A stretch of 64,000 nt of DNA from the NCBI GenBank assembly GCA_023512345.1, contig JAILZT010000004.1, positions 248,001-312,000 of the forward strand, read 5' to 3'. Made by a program: the position numbers and the translations under genes. The first letter of the stretch is position 1. Each line of letters opens with the position of its first letter. The notes under the pieces are model-generated. The model had not been told where the DNA came from, did not search any database, and saw only the letters and a list, made by a program, of their open reading frames with translations. The DNA comes from Paenibacillus sp. (GTDB taxonomy: Bacteria > Bacillota > Bacilli > Paenibacillales > Paenibacillaceae). Of this stretch, positions 23,073-32,872 are shown piece by piece.

Positions 23073-25724
23073 ATGAGAAAGATGGGTGCAAGTTTTATAT
23101 TTTTATTTGTAGTGTGCGCAGCATTATCCACATCTGTGTTCGCAAAGCAGCCTTATTCATCCTTTTGGTTTCCAGAGCAATTAATTCAATGGAATCCAGC
23201 ATCCGACCCGGATGCGGTATTTAACCGTAGCACAGTGCCGCTACAGGACCGCTTTGTGGGAGAAGGCGTCAATCCGCATGCGACTAAGGGACCGAAAGTT
23301 ATGGCTTTATCCGCGCTGAATTCGGGAACAAGTGGAGTTCCATCGCAGGGCTCGGGCAAATTTGGAGCCAACACGTTCACCTATTGGCAGTATGTTGATA
23401 AGCTGGTATATTGGGGCGGCTCAGCCGGGGAAGGCATCATCGTACCTCCAAGCGCTGATACAATCGATGCGGCACACAAGAATGGAGTGCCGATCATCGG
23501 AACTGTGTTCTTCCCGCCAACTGTTTATGGTGGGAAATATGAATGGGTGAAGCAGATGCTTCAGCAAAACAGCGATGGCTCCTTTCCCGCCGCTGATAAG
23601 CTGATCCAAGTTGCGAACTATTATGGATTTGACGGGTGGTTCATTAATCAGGAGACTGAAGGAGGAACACCTGCTGACGCACAGCAAATGAAAGCCTTCC
23701 TAAGTTATCTCGAATTGCATAAGTCTTCCTCCATGCACATCGTATGGTATGATTCCATGACCAAGGAAGGCAGTATTAGTTGGCAGAATGCACTAAATGA
23801 CAAGAATGCGATGTTCCTACAGGATAATGGGAAGCAAATAACAGGTAGCATGTTCCTGAACTTCTGGTGGAAGGATCTGAAAAGCTCGGCGGAGAAAGCT
23901 AAAAGCATGGACCGAAGCCCATTTGACCTGTACGCGGGCATTGATGTCGAGGCTAAGGGCTATGATACGAAGGTGAAGTGGAATCTCCTGTTCCCGAATG
24001 GAGAAGATGCGGTCACTTCCCTGGGTATTTACCGCCCAGATTGGGCGTTCAACAGCGCGGAGAGCATGGAGGATTTCTTTATCCGCGAGAACAAATTCTG
24101 GGTGGGGCCAAACGGAAATCCGAGCAACACCGAGAGTGGTCTAGACTGGAAAGGAATCGCAAACGATGTGGTCGAATCGTCCCCGATAAATGACTTGCCT
24201 TTCATCACTAACTTCAACACAGGAAGTGGTCAGAAATATTATGTTCAAGGGAAGCAGGTGCGCGATAAGGGATGGAACAATCGGAGTCTGCAGGATATTC
24301 TGCCGACTTGGCGCTGGATCGCAGAGAGCAAGGGAATACCGCTTACGCCGGTACTCGATTGGTCCGATGCCTACTACGGCGGTAGTTCTCTAAAGGTTTC
24401 AGGCGCGCTGAGCCATGACAATGCAACACATTTGAAGCTCTACAAGACAGACCTTAAGATTGAAGCAAGTACGAAGCTGTCAGTTACGTTCAAAACACAG
24501 AGCAAGCCGAACCTGAAGGTTGGACTTGCTTTTGCAGACCGTCCAGACCAATTTGTCTTTCTTGACATTAAGAATAAGTCTTCACAAGGATGGACTACAG
24601 AGACCTTGAATTTGACTCCTTACAAAGGGAAACGGATCGTGGCCTTATCATTATATTTTGACACCAAGGATACGATCAGTGATTATGCCATTCAAATTGG
24701 CCAGCTTTCCATTCAGAATTCAAATGAACCAACTAAACCTCTGCCGGCGGTTCGCGAGCTTAGATCCACTCAATCCGAATTCCGCGATGGCATCTATGGA
24801 GATGCCAGATTGCAATGGGTACAGCTTGATCAGCAGACTAAGCAGTACGAGATTTATCGTGTGCTACCGGATGGCAGTGAGGTGCTTATTGGCGCAACTC
24901 CAAATCATGTGTTCTACGTCTCTGAGATGAGAAGAATAGAGAAGGAAGCAGACACGGTATTGAAGGTCGTTCCGGTCAATGGAAGTTATGAGCAAGGTCA
25001 GGTCTCCAGCGTGACGATCAAATGGCCGGCTTATCCGAAGCCAGTTGCGGGGTTCAAGGCTGATCGGACGTTGGTAGCTCCAGGTGAGAGTGTAACCTTC
25101 ACCGATCTATCAACCGAAGTGACGGAAGAGTGGTCATGGGCCTTCGAAGGCGGCAGTCCGGATTCCAGCACATCGAAGAACCCGGTTGTGACCTTCAACC
25201 AGGAAGGTACGTATAGTGTGACTCTGACTGCAACCAACAGCTCGGGTCAAGACATGATAACGAAGAAGGGTCTTATCACCGTGAGCAAGCAAGCGGGAGC
25301 GGTAAAGAATCTAGCGCTTGGCAAATCAGCAACAGCTGACCATGCATGCGGGGTAGCGGAGGGTGCACCTTATGCCGTAGACGGCAAAGTAACGGATAAT
25401 AGCAAATGGTGCGCGCTTGGCAATGTACCGCATTGGCTCCAAATCGATCTGGGCGACGAACATCAAATCAGCGCCTTTGTTATCAAGCATGCTGAGAGTG
25501 GAGGAGAATGGTCTGGGTTTAATACCAGTGATTATACTATTACGGTGAGTAGTGACGGTAAGACCTGGATCGATGTTGTCAGTGTCCAAGGAAACTCGGC
25601 AGCCGAGACGACAGACGCGGTTGCGCTGGTGAAAGCCCGCTATGTAAAACTAATGATTACTAAACCCACTCAGGGAGCTGATACTGCAGCGCGAATCTAT
25701 GAGTTTGAAGTCAAAGGGTTGTAA
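23073..25724 (+). CDS. Secreted GH85 endo-beta-N-acetylglucosaminidase with PKD and CBM32 modules
   Basis: An 883-aa secreted enzyme that cuts between the two core GlcNAc residues of N-glycans, leaving one GlcNAc on the protein. The signal peptide ends near Ala24 (STSVFAKQ). The GH85 barrel contains GFDGWFINQETEG; Asn192 and Glu194 correspond to the catalytic Asn/Glu pair of Endo-A and Endo-D. Next come beta-sandwich domains, a PKD domain (about 652-735, VTFTDLSTEVTEEWSWAFEG) and a C-terminal F5/8-type C/CBM32 module (about 745-883, LQIDLGDEH, ARYVKLMI). There is no sortase motif, so it is free or glycan-bound. GGGAGGAA precedes the ATG. It heads an N-glycan locus. Confidence 0.93.
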   Translation: MRKMGASFIFLFVVCAALSTSVFAKQPYSSFWFPEQLIQWNPASDPDAVFNRSTVPLQDRFVGEGVNPHATKGPKVMALSALNSGTSGVPSQGSGKFGANTFTYWQYVDKLVYWGGSAGEGIIVPPSADTIDAAHKNGVPIIGTVFFPPTVYGGKYEWVKQMLQQNSDGSFPAADKLIQVANYYGFDGWFINQETEGGTPADAQQMKAFLSYLELHKSSSMHIVWYDSMTKEGSISWQNALNDKNAMFLQDNGKQITGSMFLNFWWKDLKSSAEKAKSMDRSPFDLYAGIDVEAKGYDTKVKWNLLFPNGEDAVTSLGIYRPDWAFNSAESMEDFFIRENKFWVGPNGNPSNTESGLDWKGIANDVVESSPINDLPFITNFNTGSGQKYYVQGKQVRDKGWNNRSLQDILPTWRWIAESKGIPLTPVLDWSDAYYGGSSLKVSGALSHDNATHLKLYKTDLKIEASTKLSVTFKTQSKPNLKVGLAFADRPDQFVFLDIKNKSSQGWTTETLNLTPYKGKRIVALSLYFDTKDTISDYAIQIGQLSIQNSNEPTKPLPAVRELRSTQSEFRDGIYGDARLQWVQLDQQTKQYEIYRVLPDGSEVLIGATPNHVFYVSEMRRIEKEADTVLKVVPVNGSYEQGQVSSVTIKWPAYPKPVAGFKADRTLVAPGESVTFTDLSTEVTEEWSWAFEGGSPDSSTSKNPVVTFNQEGTYSVTLTATNSSGQDMITKKGLITVSKQAGAVKNLALGKSATADHACGVAEGAPYAVDGKVTDNSKWCALGNVPHWLQIDLGDEHQISAFVIKHAESGGEWSGFNTSDYTITVSSDGKTWIDVVSVQGNSAAETTDAVALVKARYVKLMITKPTQGADTAARIYEFEVKGL

Positions 25725-25752
25725 TATAACATAAATATATCATTTTAATAAT

Positions 25753-25802
25753 AAAGCAAATAAACCGTAGCCCCTTGATAAGGAGTTCGGTTTATTTGCT
25801 TT
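25753..25802. terminator. Bidirectional terminator between GH85 and GH38 genes
   Basis: AAAGCAAATAAACCG pairs perfectly (15 bp) with CGGTTTATTTGCTTT. A- and T-rich flanks suit both convergent genes. Confidence 0.85.
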
Positions 25803-25866
25803 AACTATCCGTGTTGTACGAACGAAAAAGCATATGGTTGACGATCTTGGAAAACGTTATTGAAGA

Positions 25867-28800
25867 TTAGAGCCGCAGATCGATTTCAAAGGTTTTGATC
25901 TCATAGGGGTCAAGGACGAAGGAGATCGCGGTGTCTTTAATGAGTTCACCTTCCGGTTTCTCCATCAAATTTGTTTCTCTCCATCCATGAATCTGTAGGC
26001 CACTCGTCAGTTCCAGTGTATTTGAGCTACCGGAATAATCGTGAATACGCACAATTACGCAGTCCGAATCCTCCGCTTTTTTGACAGCCGAGATCATGGC
26101 TGTATCGCCTGATAAGGCGAACATGGACCGGCTTGGCTGGTCTGCTTGCCCCTTCGTATAGCGAATCGGGGTATTCAGAAACCAGGCTTGCTTGACGGTC
26201 TGCCCGGCCAGCCAATCGCCTTGATGCGGCAGCAGGGCATACGTAAAGCGGTGAAGTCCCTGATCGGCATGCGGATCAGGATGTGTAGCACTTTTGATCA
26301 GCGTCAGTCGCAGGACATTGCTTTTAATGTCATAGCCGTATTTAGAGTCATTCAACAGACTAACGCCGTAGCCCTTATCGGACAGATCTGCCCATTGATG
26401 CCCTACAGATTCGAAGCGCGCCCAATCCCAGCTCGTATTCCAATGCGTCGGCCGTTTCACGTTGCCGAATTGAATGTCATAGGTTGCCTCTGTAGTTCGA
26501 ATACCGACCGGAAAAGCTACCTTGAGCAATTGCTGCTTCTCGTGCCAGTCCACTTCGGTTACATAATCGATCCGTCGATTCGCGGAATAGACAATCAGGT
26601 TTTGCGTAATTGTAGAATTGTGGTACTGCCAATTGAACCGTATCACGGCTCGAATCGGTCCGGATTCTACTACTTCAATTGCTGAGCAATGGTGTATCTC
26701 ACGCATATTTTCCTGATAAAAGATATCAATATCCCAAGCTTCATGCGCCAGCGGCTTATCCTCAAACACCTGTAATATATTGCCGTGTGCACCCTTGGCC
26801 AATACTTCACGCTGTGCTTCTTTATCGTAAATGCGGGTTAACTGCCCGGCTTCGTTCCATTTCAGCTGATAATACGGAGTTTCGATCCCATTCTCCGTGT
26901 GGTTGAACGAAGACTTCCCAGAACTGATATATTCCTCATTACCTTGGAAGTGAATGGTAGTATAACCGAGCGAAGGAATATCTCTTACTTCAATGGACCA
27001 AATGCCTGTATCAAGCTGTGCATTTAAACGTACGCCTGAATCGTTCAACCAGCATCCCTTTTCCATCCCGCTAGAAGCTGGAATGGCGACAAGCTCCGTG
27101 ATTGTCCAGGGTGAGGAATTCCAAATCGAAAAGCTACCTGCCGATTCTTCTGCTGCGATTGCTGCCCGTGCTTGTGTGTCAACTTGGTTGCCTACCTGCT
27201 CTGCTTCCTCATACTCAACTGCACTGTCTTCGTACACCTCGCGAATAGAAGAGCCTGGAATGATGTCATGGAACTGATTGCGCAGAATAATTTTCCATCC
27301 AGCCGTCAGCGGTTTAGCTTGATATAAACTCCAATCTTCCTGCAAAATGCTTTGCAACGCATTCAGCCACTCTGCTTCACGGTAGGCCAGTTCGAGCTTC
27401 CGGTTCATCCGTTTGTTGTACGCTTGGCTGGTATAAGTCCCGCGGTGATATTCGAGATAAAGTTCGCCGTCCCAAGTATGGATGTAAGAATCAGTGTTCG
27501 ACACTGTCTGCTGCAACTTTTCAAAATAATCATCCGCGCGTCCGGTAGTCACCTTCGGAAGCCCGGGCAACATATCCAGCCGCCGCCGCATCTCGAGCAT
27601 TTCGCGGTTTACGCCGCCACCGCCGTCACCATAGCCGTACGACAGTAGCAGATCCTGATTCATTTCTTTGTCTCGGTAGGCATCCCATATTCCTTTGACC
27701 GACTTAGGTATGATCTTGCCGTTATAAGTGTAGAACCATGAACCAGGCTCGGACCAAGGCTCTGGTGTTGTAATGAAATGGGTCAGCACCTCGGAGCCGT
27801 CAATGCCGCGCCAATGGAACGTATCGAATGGCATCCGATTATATTGGTTCCAACTGATTTTGGTGGTCATGAAAGTGTGGATGCCGGATTTCTTCAAAAT
27901 CTGCGGCAGGGACCAACTGTAGCCGAACACATCCGGCAGCCACAAATACCGACATTCCGACCCGAACTCCTCGTTCAGGAAGCGTGTGCCGATCAGCAAT
28001 TGCCGAACTAGCGATTCGCCCGAGGTCAGGTTGCAGTCCGCTTCAAGCCACATGCCGCCGCCGGCTTCCCAGCGGCCTTCTGCTATCCGTTCCCTAATGG
28101 ATTCATAGAGCTCCGGATAGTCTTCTTTTACATATTCATAAAGTTGGGGTTGTGTCTGAAGGAATACGTACTCCGGGAACATCTCCATCAGCCGCATGAC
28201 GGTTGAGAAGGAACGCGCGCATTTCTCGCGAGTATGCTTAAGGCGCCACAGCCAGGCAACGTCAATGTGGGTATGGCCGATACAAGTGACGGTTACATCG
28301 GATAGTTTGTCCATGGTTTCCAGGCGAGCGCTAAGATCGTCCCTGGCTTCGTGGACGGAGACGAAAAAGTCTTCCGATTGCGGATCCGCCCAATCGATCA
28401 GCCGGAAGGATTGCTGTAGTGCATGCAGCAGTTTCGTCCGCTCCGGCGCATTTGGATCCAGGATTTTTACGGTTTCGAGAATTGCCGACCCGGTAAAGAC
28501 AAGATCGTCTATTTTCTCATCCAGCCAGCATAGCTCCGCCTGTTTGAAGGTATGGGTCTGATCGCGGGGTTGTCCGCCCCCTTCAAGACCGGACCATAAT
28601 CGGAAGATCAGTTCACTGCGGTTGCCTGCCGCCGATGCTGGAAGGAATACTTCCTTATGATTGGAGTCGACGCCTTGAAAGGGCTTGCCTTCCCAATAGA
28701 AAAGGGACTCGAATCCGGAATTGTTGCCGCCTCCAGTATCGCCGAAATCAAACAAGCCGACGATTCGCTTGCTGTCCCATGTTGAAGGGATTTCGGCTTC

Positions 28801-29010
28801 TGTACGCAGCCACAAATAGAGATCCCGGCCTGACCAGGACTCGTTCACATACATAGGTTTCCAATTAGCGTCGGCACCTGGCAAAGTCGGATTAATGTCT
28901 TCACGGCGATCTTCGCAGGCAAAAAATACGCTCAGGGACTGCCGATCCCGGTAACGAAGTGTGGATAATTCGTGAATACGTGCCTGTAGTTTGTTTTCGG
29001 TAAGAAACAT
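25867..29010 (-). CDS. GH38 alpha-mannosidase (large, about 1047 aa)
   Basis: Intracellular retaining alpha-mannosidase with no signal peptide. The N-terminal beta-rich domain is followed by the GH38 catalytic domain with zinc ligands in CIGHTHIDVAWLWRLKHTRE and the nucleophile Asp in YLWLPDVFGYSWSLPQIL; HDIIPGSS carries another active-site His. The middle three-helix and C-terminal sandwich domains follow. The frame is open to 29094, but a TTGTCA-N17-TATAAT promoter on this strand has its -10 at 29093-29098. That puts 29094 upstream of the transcript start. ATG 29010, with GGGGGG seven bases before it, is used. The likely role is alpha-1,2/1,3/1,6 mannose removal from imported N-glycans. Confidence 0.92.
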   Translation of the reverse strand: MFLTENKLQARIHELSTLRYRDRQSLSVFFACEDRREDINPTLPGADANWKPMYVNESWSGRDLYLWLRTEAEIPSTWDSKRIVGLFDFGDTGGGNNSGFESLFYWEGKPFQGVDSNHKEVFLPASAAGNRSELIFRLWSGLEGGGQPRDQTHTFKQAELCWLDEKIDDLVFTGSAILETVKILDPNAPERTKLLHALQQSFRLIDWADPQSEDFFVSVHEARDDLSARLETMDKLSDVTVTCIGHTHIDVAWLWRLKHTREKCARSFSTVMRLMEMFPEYVFLQTQPQLYEYVKEDYPELYESIRERIAEGRWEAGGGMWLEADCNLTSGESLVRQLLIGTRFLNEEFGSECRYLWLPDVFGYSWSLPQILKKSGIHTFMTTKISWNQYNRMPFDTFHWRGIDGSEVLTHFITTPEPWSEPGSWFYTYNGKIIPKSVKGIWDAYRDKEMNQDLLLSYGYGDGGGGVNREMLEMRRRLDMLPGLPKVTTGRADDYFEKLQQTVSNTDSYIHTWDGELYLEYHRGTYTSQAYNKRMNRKLELAYREAEWLNALQSILQEDWSLYQAKPLTAGWKIILRNQFHDIIPGSSIREVYEDSAVEYEEAEQVGNQVDTQARAAIAAEESAGSFSIWNSSPWTITELVAIPASSGMEKGCWLNDSGVRLNAQLDTGIWSIEVRDIPSLGYTTIHFQGNEEYISSGKSSFNHTENGIETPYYQLKWNEAGQLTRIYDKEAQREVLAKGAHGNILQVFEDKPLAHEAWDIDIFYQENMREIHHCSAIEVVESGPIRAVIRFNWQYHNSTITQNLIVYSANRRIDYVTEVDWHEKQQLLKVAFPVGIRTTEATYDIQFGNVKRPTHWNTSWDWARFESVGHQWADLSDKGYGVSLLNDSKYGYDIKSNVLRLTLIKSATHPDPHADQGLHRFTYALLPHQGDWLAGQTVKQAWFLNTPIRYTKGQADQPSRSMFALSGDTAMISAVKKAEDSDCVIVRIHDYSGSSNTLELTSGLQIHGWRETNLMEKPEGELIKDTAISFVLDPYEIKTFEIDLRL

Positions 29011-29092
29011 TGTGTGGCCCCCCAGTACATTTGATAGGGGGTGATTCATAGGGAAGATCCAAAATTGGTGGAAAACATAGGGGAATGCGCTC

Positions 29093-29121
29093 ATTATATC
29101 CGTTTCTTTTCATTTTGACAA
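29093..29121 (-). promoter_or_regulatory. Promoter of the GH38 gene (reverse strand)
   Basis: Reading leftward, TTGTCA (29121-29116), 17 bases and TATAAT (29098-29093). The leader is about 76 nt. Confidence 0.75.
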
Positions 29122-29158
29122 TTGGAAAGTTGATCTGAGGCCACGCATGTTCTACTCA

Positions 29159-29187
29159 TTGGCAAGTCTACCGAACGGTGATACACT
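29159..29187 (+). promoter_or_regulatory. Promoter of the first YesM/YesN operon
   Basis: TTGGCA (29159-29164), exactly 17 bases and TACACT (29182-29187). The -35 lies 38 bases from that of the divergent GH38 promoter, so one regulator could act on both. Confidence 0.6.
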
Positions 29188-29226
29188 GAGTTGAAAATTG
29201 GCTCTGAAGGAGGAGGTCAGGCGCAA

Positions 29227-31053
29227 ATGTCCAAGATACGAACCTTTTATCAAAATCACTTGAAGAAAAAAATGTTTAACAAGATCCTCCTATTCTACTC
29301 TTTGGTTATGGTTCTCTTGTTTATCAGTATCTCGATTCTGGCCTATCGCTATTATGAGCAGCGGGTCGTACGGGAGCAGATGGATGCGAGTCTTCAGGAG
29401 TTGGATATTCTCAGCATTAGTCTGAATCAGCAGAACGAACGTATGTATAACGCGGTGCAGCAGATTTATACAGATGCGATGATTAGAGACGATCTGAAGT
29501 ACTTTTTGACTCTTGAATATGAGGATTTCCTCAAATGGCGATTGAATCAATATGCATACAGCAACCGGACGGAGCGCAACAGCTTTGACTATCATTTGCG
29601 TCTGCTTCTGAAGGACGAGACATCCATCGCCAACATCGTGCTGTACAGCTCGGACCAACATTTTTATTACGTTTTGAATCGGGAAACACAGCATTTTTAT
29701 GATCAACCTAAGTTATCACCTGCACATCAGGAATGGTTCGAAAACTCCCTGAATGAGCCCTGGCAGTATATGGGCAAAGAGCCGCTTTTTGCGGGAAAAG
29801 CTGCTGATGGATCTACGCCTTATAGTTATGTGAATGTACTCAAGGATCCTGTGACACTGAAAAAATATGGCGCCATATTGTTTGAGCTCAACACAGATCG
29901 CATCAAAGAGCTAATGCGGGATAAACTGAACAATTCGAGGAGCAGAATTATGTTGATAACGTCGCAGGGCCAAGTGATTTTTGACTCCCTGGGGCGCTAT
30001 GATAATACAATATATCCGTATTGGAAACAGATGACGAAGCAGGAAGATTGGGTTGATCTGGAGGAAAGATCCAAAATACAATTGCTGAATATCGGGAATA
30101 CAGGAATGGTCGCAGCCGCCATTATTCCGGAATCACAAATTGATCAAAGCCTTCGAACGTTACGATATAGTCTCATAGGGATCGTGAACGTATGCATCAT
30201 CATCAGCATTACTGTGACGTTCACCATTATTCGCCGTTACTCCAAAAAAATACACAGGATCGTCGTCTATATGCGCCGCTGGCAGGAAGGTGATTTGAGC
30301 AAGCGGATCAAAATGGAAGGTGAGGACGAACTTCAGCAAATCTCGCAAAGTTTTAACAATATGTGTGACCGGCTGGAATCCTATATCCAGACCGTCTACG
30401 TATCGGAGATCAAGCAGAAGAACGCGCAACTAGTGGCACTGCAAGCGCAAATCAATCCACATTTCCTTTACAATACACTCGAGAGCATACGCATGAAAGC
30501 AATCAGTTCAGGGGCTAGGGACGTCGGTCAAATGATTTATATTCTCGCGACAATGTTCAGACATTTGATTAAAAAGCAGACGCATGTCACTTTGGCCGAA
30601 GAAATAGAGCTTTGTGGGATGTATTTGGCCTTGATCCAATACAGATACGAGAATAAGCTGCAGGTGGAGACGAACATCGAGATGTCGATCGCCGGAAGCA
30701 TCGTCGCTAAACTGCTGATTCAGCCGATTATTGAAAATTACATCGTTCATGGATTTCGGACGGATGAGGAGGATAACCGGATTTCCATAACAGCTGCAGA
30801 ACAGGAGGGACACATCATCATTCGTGTTAAGGATAACGGCAAAGGGATAACGCAGGAGAAATTGATTGAGGTTCGTAAGACGTTGCAAACGGATGGGGGA
30901 TTTGCTTCGCTTTCAAGCGATTCTTTAGGCCTTAAGAATGTTCAAGAACGTATCCGTTTGAATTATGGCAGCGAGTATGGAATAAGCGTGTTAAGTGAGC
31001 ACGGCAAAGGCTGTGAGGTAATCATGAAAATTCCGTCCACAAGGGAGGACTAA
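29227..31053 (+). CDS. YesM-like sensor histidine kinase (N-glycan locus)
   Basis: Membrane sensor of carbohydrate signals. The first transmembrane helix is near residues 20-42 (KILLFYSLVMVLLFIS), followed by a large extracellular Cache-type domain (about 240 residues), a second helix (SLIGIVNVCIIISITVTF), HAMP, a His_kinase domain with QINPHFLYNTLESIR (phosphoacceptor about His412) and a HATPase domain with IQPIIENYIVHG and DNGKGI. The ATG at 29227 has GGAGGAGG upstream. It is followed four bases later by its response regulator. It likely controls the adjacent transporter and glycosidases in response to mannosylated glycan. Confidence 0.9.
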   Translation: MSKIRTFYQNHLKKKMFNKILLFYSLVMVLLFISISILAYRYYEQRVVREQMDASLQELDILSISLNQQNERMYNAVQQIYTDAMIRDDLKYFLTLEYEDFLKWRLNQYAYSNRTERNSFDYHLRLLLKDETSIANIVLYSSDQHFYYVLNRETQHFYDQPKLSPAHQEWFENSLNEPWQYMGKEPLFAGKAADGSTPYSYVNVLKDPVTLKKYGAILFELNTDRIKELMRDKLNNSRSRIMLITSQGQVIFDSLGRYDNTIYPYWKQMTKQEDWVDLEERSKIQLLNIGNTGMVAAAIIPESQIDQSLRTLRYSLIGIVNVCIIISITVTFTIIRRYSKKIHRIVVYMRRWQEGDLSKRIKMEGEDELQQISQSFNNMCDRLESYIQTVYVSEIKQKNAQLVALQAQINPHFLYNTLESIRMKAISSGARDVGQMIYILATMFRHLIKKQTHVTLAEEIELCGMYLALIQYRYENKLQVETNIEMSIAGSIVAKLLIQPIIENYIVHGFRTDEEDNRISITAAEQEGHIIIRVKDNGKGITQEKLIEVRKTLQTDGGFASLSSDSLGLKNVQERIRLNYGSEYGISVLSEHGKGCEVIMKIPSTRED

Positions 31054-31057
31054 CCGC

Positions 31058-32620
31058 ATGAGAAATGTTTTATTGGTGGATGATGAGCCACTTATTGTCG
31101 AAGGAATGAAGTCCATCATCGATTGGAACGCGAATAATATGTACATTACTGATACAGCGCATAATGGTGTGGATGCACTAGCAAAGCTCGATGGTTCACC
31201 TGTTGATCTTGTCATTACGGATATTATGATGCCCCAGATGACGGGGCTTGAGCTAATCCGGGAGGTTAAAGCACGTAGTCCCTTCACCAAGTTCATTATT
31301 CTGAGCGGCTACGAAGAATTCAATTACGTCCGGGAAGGCATCACGCTTGGTGTCGAGAACTATTTACTTAAACCGGTTAATATCGATGAATTGGAAGCGA
31401 CGATAAAGCATATGCAGCTTGATTGGGAGCGTGAGGAAGTCAGGCAAATCCAAATGGATCAGAGCTGGAGGATTTTGAGAAATAATGTTTTGCAGCGGTG
31501 GGCAAACGAAACAATCGACGCTAAGGAGTTCCGTGAGCGGGCGCAGTTACTGGAAATACCCATGTCCAAGTCCAGTTACTGCGCTGCTGCGCTTCGGATT
31601 GTATCCGAGCCCGATCACGAGATGAATGATTTGCAGTACTACGAACCCAAAATTGCTGAGCAGTGTGAAGTTATTGGGAGCAACCACTTACCGGACGGCT
31701 GTGAGATTCTCTGCTTTCCTAATCAGGAAGGGGATATCATGGTGTTGTTTGCTTCATCCGGCATAGGAGGAGAGGAATGGCAACATAATGCACTTCGCAG
31801 CATGAAGCAGTGGATTGCCACGGATACAGGCGCTTGCGTATGGAGCGTGATAGGGCAGCCAGTGCAGACATATCTTGAATTTCCTCAAAGCTGTAACGAA
31901 GTGAAACGGTGGCTCCAGAAGCATTTGTTTGTCGATTCGGAGACTTTTATTGTGAATACAAACAGCGAGGCAGAGTTGGGCACGTTCCATGAGCAACATG
32001 AACTTGCGATGGATCAATTTCATAAGCTGCTTCGGGACGGAGAGATCCTTGAGATCGACCGCTTTATCAATGTCTTCTTTGATATTCAGGCTGAGGAAAG
32101 CCTTATAGCCAGAACACCGTTCTTTAACTCCGCAATTCAGCTTATGCTGGCAGCCAAGGACTTGGAAAAGACTCCGGATTACGGAGGAGTATTCGGACCC
32201 TTATCCAAAATCCATACATTAGGCGGGTTAAAACAGCTGGTGAAAAGGGTGATCCATCAAACACTTGATACGTATCATGCGATCGAAAAAGAATATAGTC
32301 CGCATGTGATGGTTATGCTGGATTTCGTTAAGAACCACTACAAAGAAGAGCTTTCACTGAAGACGCTCAGCCAGAAACTGGACCTTCACCCCAACTATCT
32401 AGGACAATTGTTTCAACAGGAAGAAGGCACCAGCTTTTCCGATTATGTGAATCAATACCGAATTGAACGTGCCACCCATCTTCTGCTGTATTCGGACAAA
32501 AAGACGGCGGAGGTGGGGGCGGAGGTAGGCTATTGGGATACGTCTTACTTTTATAGGCAGTTCAAGAAATATGCTGGCGTTTCCCCTACAGAGCTTCGTG
32601 CGATGTATATGAAAAAGTAA
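31058..32620 (+). CDS. YesN-like response regulator with AraC-type DNA-binding domain
   Basis: A 520-aa partner of the preceding kinase. The receiver has acidic residues in VDDEP, phosphoacceptor Asp55 in ITDIMMPQM and Lys in LLKPV. A long linker region follows. The C-terminal AraC domain has two helix-turn-helix units (ELSLKTLSQKLDLHPNYLGQ, and KTAEVGAEVGYWDTSYFYRQ with FKKYAGVSPTELR). GGGAGGACT precedes the ATG. It probably activates the ABC-GH125-GH130-GH38 operon just downstream. Confidence 0.9.
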   Translation: MRNVLLVDDEPLIVEGMKSIIDWNANNMYITDTAHNGVDALAKLDGSPVDLVITDIMMPQMTGLELIREVKARSPFTKFIILSGYEEFNYVREGITLGVENYLLKPVNIDELEATIKHMQLDWEREEVRQIQMDQSWRILRNNVLQRWANETIDAKEFRERAQLLEIPMSKSSYCAAALRIVSEPDHEMNDLQYYEPKIAEQCEVIGSNHLPDGCEILCFPNQEGDIMVLFASSGIGGEEWQHNALRSMKQWIATDTGACVWSVIGQPVQTYLEFPQSCNEVKRWLQKHLFVDSETFIVNTNSEAELGTFHEQHELAMDQFHKLLRDGEILEIDRFINVFFDIQAEESLIARTPFFNSAIQLMLAAKDLEKTPDYGGVFGPLSKIHTLGGLKQLVKRVIHQTLDTYHAIEKEYSPHVMVMLDFVKNHYKEELSLKTLSQKLDLHPNYLGQLFQQEEGTSFSDYVNQYRIERATHLLLYSDKKTAEVGAEVGYWDTSYFYRQFKKYAGVSPTELRAMYMKK

Positions 32621-32638
32621 AATTAGATATATTTGTTC

Positions 32639-32670
32639 TAAAAACACACCTTTTGGAGGTGTGTTTTTTA
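32639..32670 (+). terminator. Terminator after yesN-like gene
   Basis: AACACACC-TTTTGGA-GGTGTGTT followed by TTTT. It separates the regulators from the transporter operon. 32671-32872 contains no other gene; CATAAT at 32748-32753 may be a -10. Confidence 0.85.
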
Positions 32671-32872
32671 GTGAAATGAATGCGCTATCTTTAATTAATC
32701 CATCAAGTTATAGTATTTTTCAACTATCACGGCGCCTATCCGGATTGCATAATAAAGACAGGGGTGAAAGGGGAAAATCCAAAGCACCAAGTGAGCTGAA
32801 GTCTGCCAGTGTTGATTATAGGGGATGAACAATGGATGGGCTCAGCTACAAGTATTCAAGGGAGGGACAGCC

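Noticed and set aside
26146..28561. Several forward ORFs across the GH38 gene
   Set aside because: They are antisense shadows of a well-conserved alpha-mannosidase.
29010..29094. N-terminal extension of the GH38 enzyme to an ATG at 29094
   Set aside because: The extension lies over the reverse-strand -10 box (29093-29098) and lacks a ribosome binding site. The normal family start is at 29010.
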